Source of the DNA: Clostridiales bacterium
GTDB taxonomy: Bacteria > Bacillota > Clostridia > Oscillospirales > CAG-272
Assembly: GCA_003522145.1 (NCBI GenBank)
Contig: DPGD01000003.1
Coordinates: 1-10,422 of the forward strand
DNA length: 10,422 nucleotides
Reading direction: 5' to 3'
Shown here one piece after another: positions 5,640 through 10,422 of the stretch. The translations under genes were made by a program, and so were the position numbers. The notes under the pieces were generated by a model. That model was not told where the DNA came from. It worked only from the letters and a program-made list of their open reading frames with translations, and ran no database searches. The first letter of the stretch is position 1; each line of letters begins with the position of its first letter.

Positions 5640-8405
5640 TTAGCCTTCGCTTCTCATGCACATTTCATGCCATTCGGAGGCAGAAATCAGCACCGTTCGA
5701 GGCTTTTGTCCCTCCGGCGGACTGACAATTCCCCTTTGCTCCATCTCATCGATGAGCTTGGCGGCTCTTCCGTAGCCTAAGGACAGCCGACGCTGGATGA
5801 GAGAAGTGGAAATTTTACCCGATTCCACTGCCAGATCAATGGCCGCCTTCAGCATCGGATCGTTTTCGCCGTCGCCGTCCGCCACGCTTTCGCCGTCAAA
5901 GGAAGGGGACTTTTTGCCCTTGGTGCCGCAAAGCTCCGCCTCCTTTTCAATGTCTTTTAACACCTTGTCGTCATAAACAGCCTCTTCGCTGTGGTTGATG
6001 ATGAAGGAGGTGACCTCCTCCACTTCCTCATCGGAAACAAAGGCACCCTGCAACCGCATGGGCTTGACAGCTCCGATGGGGGCAAACAGCATGTCGCCTC
6101 TGCCGATCAGCTTTTCCGCACCGGCGATGTCAATAATGGTTCTGGAATCCACCTGGCTGGACACGGTAAAGGCTACCCTGGAGGGTACATTGGCCTTGAT
6201 CAGACCCGTAATTACATCCACCGACGGCCGCTGTGTTCCGATGATGAGGTGCATTCCGCAGGCCCGTCCCTTCTGGGCGATGCGGCAGATGGATTCCTCT
6301 ACCTCTGTCGGCGCAGTCATCATCAGGTCCGCCAGCTCGTCGATAATGATGACCAGCTGGGGCATATACTCCTTGTCCGGGTCGTTTGCAGTGACCCTGT
6401 TGTAATTTTTGATGTCCCGAACGCCCACCGTTTCGATCAGTTCATAGCGCCGTTCCATTTCGGAAACCGCCCAGGACAGAGCGCCTGCCGCCTTCTTGGC
6501 ACTGCTGACCACCGGAATAATCAGATGCGGAAGCCCGTTGTATACATTGAATTCCACCTTCTTGGGATCGATCATGATGAGCTTTACTTCATCGGGCGTT
6601 GCCTTATACAGCATCGACAGAATCAGACAGTTCAGGCACACCGATTTTCCCGACCCGGTGGTACCGGCAATCAGCAGGTGGGGCATTTTGGCCAGGTCAA
6701 CATAGATCGGATCCCCGGCCACATCCACACCGATGGCGGCTGTCAGCTTTGCGGGAGACTGAATGAACCGGTTGTCATCCAACAGCGTGCGCAGATACAC
6801 CGTCTCCCGGTTCTTGTTCGGAACCTCCACGCCCACCGCCGCTTTTCCGGGAATGGGCGCTTCGATGCGCACGCCGGAGGTGGCAAGATTCAGAGAAATA
6901 TCATCCACCAGATTGGCAATCGCCCGCACCCGCACGCCCTCCTCCGGCTGCAATTCATACCGGGTAATGGTGGGGCCTCTGGACACATTCACCACTTTGG
7001 TGCGAACCTTGAAGGACCGCAGAGTTTCTACGAGACGGTTGGCGTTGGTCCGCAGTTCCTCGGTCACATCTCCCTGCTTGGCCGGGAGCGCCGTCAACAG
7101 ACTTACCGGAGGAAAGGTATATTGCTTTTTCGCTTCCTCGGCCTCCCCTTGAGGCAGAACGCTCATCAAAGGCGTGCGCCGGGCGGTCAGTTCTTCCTCC
7201 GAGGGCGAAGACACCGCGGCAGCGGGAGCCGCTTCAAGAAGGTCTTCTTCCTCTTCCGCCTCTTCGGCAATCGGCTCTACCGTTACCGGCTGCTGCTTCG
7301 TGATCTTTTTGTTGTCCTCGCTGAAAATATCGTCCAGATCAATGCTTCCCCGGACGGCCGCCCCCTTTTGTTTTACCTTGGGCAGCTCCTCCTGTTTCCG
7401 GGGGATCCGATTCTGTTCTCCTTCTCCCCAGCCTTTGGGAGCATCCGGACGGGGCACCACCTGAGGCTTCGGCAGGGGAGACACCGATTCTGTATCTTCT
7501 TCGTCTTCACACTCTGCCCATTCCTCCGAACCCGGCACCGGCGCTCCTGCAGAACGGGGGTCTGAAGGAGTTTTTTCTCCGGACGGGTTGCTGTCGGAAA
7601 GCGTTTTTTCTGCATAAGGATTCGGATCTACCACTGGTTTGTTATAATATTTACTGCCCTTCTTCGGAAGGCTCGGCGGCACAAAGGCATCGTCATCTTC
7701 TTCGGCCTCCTCTTCCTCTGCCTCCGCTTCGGCCTGCGCTTTTCTTCTCCTTCGTTCAAAAAGAACCGACTTGATCTTTCCCCAAAGCTTTTGGAGAATC
7801 TTTACGGCAATTCTTCCGGCATCGTCCAGGGTCAGCCCGATGAGGAAGGTCACAAATGCAATCAGCAGGGCAATACAAAGCACCCAGGCACCCGCCCGGC
7901 TCAGAGCCTTGGTGAAGAGCCAGGCGATATAGCATCCGAAAATGCCTCCGCCGGTGCCGCTTTTCCCCGCCCGGTAAACATCCGCAGGGGTCATGGATGC
8001 CTCCCCGTGAAGGATTAACCCGAAGAGCACCGAAACGGTGATCAGAAGACCCCCCGACAAAATCAGATTCCAGATGTGCTTTTTATCCTGAGCGATCTTT
8101 CTTATGAACCAGGCGCTGTAGATCATCAGTGCGGGCAAGGACACCGCCGCCCAGGAGAACAGTCCCAAAGTGAAATCGCAGATCACCGTGAACCAGGCGT
8201 CGCTCCCCGCCCAACGGGCAATAAACAGCACCAGCAGAAGTACGGCACAGACCCCAATGGCGTAGGAAACAATCGACAATTTGACTTTTTTCTTCCGCTC
8301 TAACTCCTCAAAAATCTGAATCTGCTCCGGCGCAGAGGTCTGAGATTCTTTTTTCTTTTTTTCCGGCGGATTCTTCGCTTCGACTAATTGGTTCTTTTTC
8401 GCCAT
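5640..8405 (-). CDS. ftsK: DNA translocase FtsK/SpoIIIE
   Basis: A septum-anchored ATP-driven motor that pumps chromosomal DNA during division or, as SpoIIIE, into the forespore. The 921-aa product has a charged cytoplasmic N-terminus, a membrane domain of about four or five helices (about 44-195) and a long acidic, Pro-rich linker (about 215-430, with runs such as EAEAEEEEAEEDDD). The motor domain follows, with Walker A GTTGSGKS at 581-588, Walker B LVIIIDELADL with D689/E690, GTQRPSVDVITGLIKANVPSR, and a C-terminal winged-helix gamma domain (about 855-915, SLIQRRLSLGYGRAAKLIDEME) that in relatives reads polar DNA motifs. All parts are intact. The ATG at 8405 has AGAGAGG upstream. It lies 36 nt after uppP with no terminator. 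Sequence alone cannot decide between vegetative FtsK and sporulation SpoIIIE. Confidence 0.97.
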   Translation of the reverse strand: MAKKNQLVEAKNPPEKKKKESQTSAPEQIQIFEELERKKKVKLSIVSYAIGVCAVLLLVLFIARWAGSDAWFTVICDFTLGLFSWAAVSLPALMIYSAWFIRKIAQDKKHIWNLILSGGLLITVSVLFGLILHGEASMTPADVYRAGKSGTGGGIFGCYIAWLFTKALSRAGAWVLCIALLIAFVTFLIGLTLDDAGRIAVKILQKLWGKIKSVLFERRRRKAQAEAEAEEEEAEEDDDAFVPPSLPKKGSKYYNKPVVDPNPYAEKTLSDSNPSGEKTPSDPRSAGAPVPGSEEWAECEDEEDTESVSPLPKPQVVPRPDAPKGWGEGEQNRIPRKQEELPKVKQKGAAVRGSIDLDDIFSEDNKKITKQQPVTVEPIAEEAEEEEDLLEAAPAAAVSSPSEEELTARRTPLMSVLPQGEAEEAKKQYTFPPVSLLTALPAKQGDVTEELRTNANRLVETLRSFKVRTKVVNVSRGPTITRYELQPEEGVRVRAIANLVDDISLNLATSGVRIEAPIPGKAAVGVEVPNKNRETVYLRTLLDDNRFIQSPAKLTAAIGVDVAGDPIYVDLAKMPHLLIAGTTGSGKSVCLNCLILSMLYKATPDEVKLIMIDPKKVEFNVYNGLPHLIIPVVSSAKKAAGALSWAVSEMERRYELIETVGVRDIKNYNRVTANDPDKEYMPQLVIIIDELADLMMTAPTEVEESICRIAQKGRACGMHLIIGTQRPSVDVITGLIKANVPSRVAFTVSSQVDSRTIIDIAGAEKLIGRGDMLFAPIGAVKPMRLQGAFVSDEEVEEVTSFIINHSEEAVYDDKVLKDIEKEAELCGTKGKKSPSFDGESVADGDGENDPMLKAAIDLAVESGKISTSLIQRRLSLGYGRAAKLIDEMEQRGIVSPPEGQKPRTVLISASEWHEMCMRSEG

Positions 8406-8441
8406 AAAGACACATCCTCTCTCTTTTTTCGGAAAAAACGT

Positions 8442-9338
8442 TTATATGCAAAGTTTGATAATTCCTCCCACGACCGCAACTCCGCCTACCGCAAAACAGT
8501 AGTAAGAGAAGGAACGAAAAGTGGAATGGGCCGAGATGTACTTCAGCAGCTTCATGCTGAGAAGCCCCACCGCGCATGCAATCACCGTTGCTCCTGCAAA
8601 AACCGCCCAATCTCCTGCTCCCAAAGAGCTGTCTGAGAACATATTGGGTAGCTTGACCACGGCAGAGCCGAGAATCGCCGGGATGGAAAGCAGGAACGAG
8701 TACCGCACGGCGTCCGGACAGCTCATTCCGGACAGACGGCTCCCGGTAATGGTGGAGCCGCTCCTGGAAAGACCCGGCAAAAGCGCCGATACCATCTGGC
8801 AAATCCCGACAAACAGCCCGTTTTTCAGGGTAAACCTTTCCATTGGCTTTTCCCTTCCCTGAAGATTGTCTGAAAAGAACAGCATCAATCCGTTGAAAAT
8901 GAGGATCACCCCGATCACGATCGGCTGACCGGAAATGATGTTGTCCAAGGTGTCTAAAAGCTCAAAATCGAAGATCTTTCCGACCAGAATGTCCAGAATG
9001 TAAAGAAACACCAGCGGCAGCGTCCCGATAATCACCAGAAGATCCAGCCGCTCCTCCAAAGTGTAGTCGGCAAGTTTGTATTTTTGGGGGGCACACAGCT
9101 TTTTCATCATGGTGAAAAAGGCTGGGATCATTTTTGCAATATCCTTGCGGTATACAATAAATACCGCCACCAGCGTGCCCAGGTGCAACAGCACCGTGAA
9201 GGCGGTGGCATCATTGTATTTGGCCAGCCCGTCCCCGAAGAAATTCTGGAACAGAGCCAGATGCCCCGAAGAGGAAATGGGCAAAAATTCCGCCAAGCCC
9301 TGCACAACTCCTAAAATCAACGGAAAGATGATCCACAT
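8442..9338 (-). CDS. uppP: Undecaprenyl-diphosphatase UppP (BacA family)
   Basis: Dephosphorylates undecaprenyl diphosphate to recycle the lipid carrier for peptidoglycan and other wall polymers; membrane-embedded, and known to give bacitracin tolerance. With the chosen start it is 298 aa, slightly longer than many relatives because of a hydrophilic loop (about 80-100). Motif 1 is QGLAEFLPISSSGH (13-26): E17, S23 and H26 correspond to catalytic-site residues of Escherichia coli BacA, and Gln replaces the first Glu, as is common in Gram-positives. Motif 2 is PGLSRSGST (188-196), with catalytic-type R192. Multiple hydrophobic segments are visible. The start is ATG at 9338, with AAAAGGAGA (9345-9353) six bases upstream; an upstream TTG at 9464 would translate through the promoter. 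It is the first gene of the minus operon. Confidence 0.96.
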   Translation of the reverse strand: MWIIFPLILGVVQGLAEFLPISSSGHLALFQNFFGDGLAKYNDATAFTVLLHLGTLVAVFIVYRKDIAKMIPAFFTMMKKLCAPQKYKLADYTLEERLDLLVIIGTLPLVFLYILDILVGKIFDFELLDTLDNIISGQPIVIGVILIFNGLMLFFSDNLQGREKPMERFTLKNGLFVGICQMVSALLPGLSRSGSTITGSRLSGMSCPDAVRYSFLLSIPAILGSAVVKLPNMFSDSSLGAGDWAVFAGATVIACAVGLLSMKLLKYISAHSTFRSFSYYCFAVGGVAVVGGIIKLCI

Positions 9339-9344
9339 AGTCTG

Positions 9345-9353
9345 TCTCCTTTT
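9345..9353 (-). promoter_or_regulatory. Ribosome binding site of uppP
   Basis: The minus strand reads AAAAGGAGA, six bases before ATG at 9338. It decides the start against the longer open frame that extends to 9464. Confidence 0.8.
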
Positions 9354-9427
9354 GGGAAAAGATGATTTTGGAAACACGAAACGGAAAACGACAAAAACGC
9401 CCTCCGGCAACGATCGCTCTACCTGTT

Positions 9428-9433
9428 TATAAT
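9428..9433 (+). promoter_or_regulatory. Consensus -10 box (TATAAT) for the divergent transporter genes
   Basis: A perfect TATAAT on the plus strand overlaps the minus-strand -10 by five bases. The -35 region at 17-nt spacing (9405-9410, CGGCAA) is poor. Predicted start is near 9440, which leaves a leader of only about 20 nt before the transporter gene. Confidence 0.5.
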
Positions 9434-9457
9434 ACCAGAAAAGGACAAAAAATACAA
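9429..9457 (-). promoter_or_regulatory. Sigma-A-type promoter of the uppP-ftsK-mltG operon
   Basis: On the minus strand: -35 TTGTAT (9452-9457), an exact 17-nt spacer, then -10 TATTAT (9429-9434) preceded by TGG, an extended -10 (TGN). Predicted start is near 9422, giving a leader of about 84 nt before uppP. No obvious riboswitch or attenuator fold is seen in the leader. Confidence 0.7.
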
Positions 9458-9463
9458 GTGGCA

Positions 9464-9862
9464 ATGTGCATTTTCAAAAAGAATCTGAAAAAATATTTGA
9501 ATCGCTACCGCCGTCCTGCCTTATGCGGCCTTGCCGCCGGTTTCCTCTGCGGACTTTTCGGAAGCGGAGGCGGTGCCCTGCTCCTCTCGGTCCTGCGCAA
9601 ACAGACCGATGAAAAAGACCTGCCCTCGCTCTACGCTACCTGCGCTTCCGCTATTCTTCCCCTGTCTCTTTTTTCCTTCTGTCTCTACCGAATCCTCGGA
9701 ACAACCTCCGGTAATCTTTCCCCTGCTATTCTTCTGTCCTCTGTCTGCGGCGGAACTGTGGGCGCTCTGCTTCTCTCCCGCCTGCCGCCGAAAATCACCG
9801 GAAAAATCTTTTCGTCCCTGTTGATCCTCGGCGGATTGCTGCTCCTTCTGCCTGGGAAATAA
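9464..9862 (+). CDS. TauE/SafE (TSUP) family half-transporter, N-terminal-half-like
   Basis: The 132-aa membrane protein has a basic N-terminus (FKKNLKKYLNRYRR) and about four hydrophobic helices (about 17-37, 55-78, 84-104, 110-128). It carries the TSUP signature GLAAGFLCGLFGSGGGALLL (about 22-41). Full TSUP proteins are about 250 aa with two such four-helix repeats; this is one repeat only, with an intact stop. Substrates in the family include sulfite, sulfoacetate and other organic anions; none can be assigned here. The next gene, 28 nt downstream, encodes the other half, so the two products probably assemble together. The start is uncertain: ATG at 9464 lacks a good site, whereas the in-frame GTG at 9458 has AAGGAC 11 nt upstream. 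A much longer frame from 9362 would cover the promoter and is not favoured. Confidence 0.82.
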   Translation: MCIFKKNLKKYLNRYRRPALCGLAAGFLCGLFGSGGGALLLSVLRKQTDEKDLPSLYATCASAILPLSLFSFCLYRILGTTSGNLSPAILLSSVCGGTVGALLLSRLPPKITGKIFSSLLILGGLLLLLPGK

Positions 9863-9877
9863 CCCATCAAACAGAAG

Positions 9878-9884
9878 AAGGAGG
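9878..9884 (+). promoter_or_regulatory. Strong ribosome binding site of the second half-transporter gene
   Basis: AAGGAGG lies six bases before ATG at 9891, in the 28-nt gap after the first half-transporter's stop. It is stronger than the site of the first gene and argues that the second half is translated independently rather than being a broken tail. Confidence 0.8.
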
Positions 9885-9890
9885 CCCTTT

Positions 9891-10265
9891 ATGCATCGCT
9901 TTTTGCTCCTCTTCAGCGAACTTTTTCCCGCCTTTTTCTGCGCCCTGCCCATCGGCATGGGGGTCGGCGGTGCCGGACTTTATGTTCTGTTTCTGACAAC
10001 CTTCGGACACCTTCCGCAAGTCGAAGCTCAAGGAAAAAACCTTCTCTTTTTTCTCGCCGCGGCCGCCTCCGGCGTCCTGTCCCACCTTCACCGTCGGTTG
10101 GTAAACCGACAGCTCTTTCTGATGTTGTCCCTTTTCGGTATATTGGGCGCTCTCCCCGGCGCACTCCTTGCTTTTGCCCTGCCGAAAGGCCTTTTGCGCA
10201 TTGCTTTCGCCCTCTTTTCAATCCTCTTGGGATTGAACGGATGGATTTCTGCGCACCGTAAGTAG
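9891..10265 (+). CDS. TauE/SafE (TSUP) family half-transporter, C-terminal-half-like
   Basis: The 124-aa membrane protein has about four hydrophobic helices (about 8-35, 48-68, 73-95, 99-119). It carries a second TSUP-type repeat: PIGMGVGGAGLYVLFLTTFG, then LPQVEAQGKNLLFF, matching the G-rich re-entrant region and the following A-x-G-x-N/T stretch seen at the start of TSUP repeats. It ends with IAFALFSILLGLNGWISA, similar to the terminal helix of full-length members. It sits 28 nt after the N-terminal-half gene in a different reading frame and has its own strong AAGGAGG, so it is not simply a frameshifted remainder. Function is probably as a heteromer with its neighbour, exporting or importing a small anion (inferred). 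A repeat with a terminator-like hairpin follows. Confidence 0.82.
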   Translation: MHRFLLLFSELFPAFFCALPIGMGVGGAGLYVLFLTTFGHLPQVEAQGKNLLFFLAAAASGVLSHLHRRLVNRQLFLMLSLFGILGALPGALLAFALPKGLLRIAFALFSILLGLNGWISAHRK

Positions 10266-10317
10266 ATCCTCTCCCCCTTCTTTTCCGCTTCTCAAAAATG
10301 TCCTTTTTGCTCTTCAG

Positions 10318-10422
10318 CCCGGTTCTCTTCGCAGGGCTCCGTCTGCGCCCAGTGTTTCTTGCAGGGCTCCCCGCCCTGCACCCGGCGACCCCTTTTGAAA
10401 AAGGGGTCGATCCGAAAACTTT
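10318..10422 (+). repeat. Intergenic repeat element, right copy (truncated by window edge)
   Basis: The reverse complement of 10369-10422 is identical to 180-233, and weaker similarity extends to about 10318. It has two palindromic units (GCAGGGCTCC.. at 10331 and GCAGGGCTCCCCGCCCTGC at 10361-10379), then the hairpin. It lies about 50 nt after the last plus-strand gene, in the same orientation relative to transcription as the left copy. The window ends inside it. Confidence 0.8.
10386..10409 (+). terminator. Terminator-like hairpin downstream of the half-transporter pair
   Basis: CGACCCCTTTT (10386-10396) pairs with AAAAGGGGTCG (10399-10409). The following ATCCGAAAACTTT matches the left copy up to the window edge, where the T-run is cut off. 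Function as a terminator is inferred from structure and position. Confidence 0.45.

Noticed and set aside
5572..5661. N-terminal extension of the kinase gene from ATG 5661
   Set aside because: The 30 extra residues are Gly/Arg-rich with no family counterpart and overlap ftsK. The GTG at 5571 has a well-placed AAAGGGAG.
4151..5780. Plus-strand open frames of about 100-305 codons opposite the cyclo-ligase, DJ-1 and kinase genes
   Set aside because: All are antisense to genes with clear family motifs, have no convincing ribosome binding site, and give low-complexity translations.
5991..7565. Long 524-codon open frame on the plus strand opposite ftsK
   Set aside because: It lies wholly antisense to a confidently identified FtsK and its translation is His/Gly/Arg-rich without recognisable domains. 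A long antisense frame is expected opposite GC-rich coding sequence.
8408..8441. A/T-rich dyad (TTTTTTCCGAAAAAA) between uppP and ftsK as a terminator
   Set aside because: The stem is essentially all A:T with a 3-nt loop and no following T-run beyond the dyad; it overlaps the region of the ftsK ribosome binding site.
9339..9464. N-terminal extension of UppP from TTG 9464
   Set aside because: It would translate through the predicted promoter; the ATG at 9338 has an excellent ribosome binding site and begins the family-typical sequence.

Overview
The window looks like a chromosomal segment from a Gram-positive anaerobe of class Clostridia, possibly Oscillospiraceae-like. This is an inference from gene families, strong AGGAG-type ribosome binding sites, TTG and GTG starts, an undecaprenyl-phosphate/MltG/FtsK gene set and GC-rich palindromic intergenic repeats. 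No rRNA or other taxonomic marker is present, so the assignment goes no finer. No phage, plasmid, insertion sequence, CRISPR array or tRNA is visible.

Layout: 1-326 is intergenic. It holds a perfect 10-bp dyad at the left edge, a terminator-like hairpin, and three tandem GC-rich palindromic units. From 327 to 9338 nine genes all lie on the minus strand. In transcription order they are: uppP (undecaprenyl-diphosphatase), ftsK/spoIIIE (DNA translocase), a thymidylate kinase-like gene, a DJ-1/PfpI gene, 5-formyltetrahydrofolate cyclo-ligase, a CPBP intramembrane protease, mltG (endolytic transglycosylase), a conserved-looking 120-aa protein of unknown function, and a 138-aa single-pass membrane protein. 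Gaps are -8 to about 120 nt and no internal intrinsic terminator is evident, so they probably form one operon. It starts from a strong sigma-A-type promoter at 9429-9457. From 9464 to 10265 two small plus-strand genes each encode a four-helix half of a TauE/SafE (TSUP) transporter. From 10318 to the right edge lies an inverted copy of the repeat found at 180-286.

How it fits together: the minus operon mixes cell-envelope functions (lipid-carrier recycling by UppP, glycan-strand termination by MltG, perhaps CPBP) with chromosome segregation (FtsK) and nucleotide/folate housekeeping (Tmk-like kinase, cyclo-ligase). This is a growth-and-division housekeeping cluster. The divergent transporter pair shares the intergenic promoter region with it, and the two -10 boxes almost completely overlap. 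Both divergent units end in the same repeat family in the same orientation relative to transcription.

I found no convincing novel defence, mobile or biosynthetic system. The best leads are the repeat acting as a portable 3'-end element, the split half-transporter pair, the overlapping divergent promoters, and the two uncharacterised proteins after mltG. The right edge falls inside the repeat, so the window may be a contig that broke at repeats.
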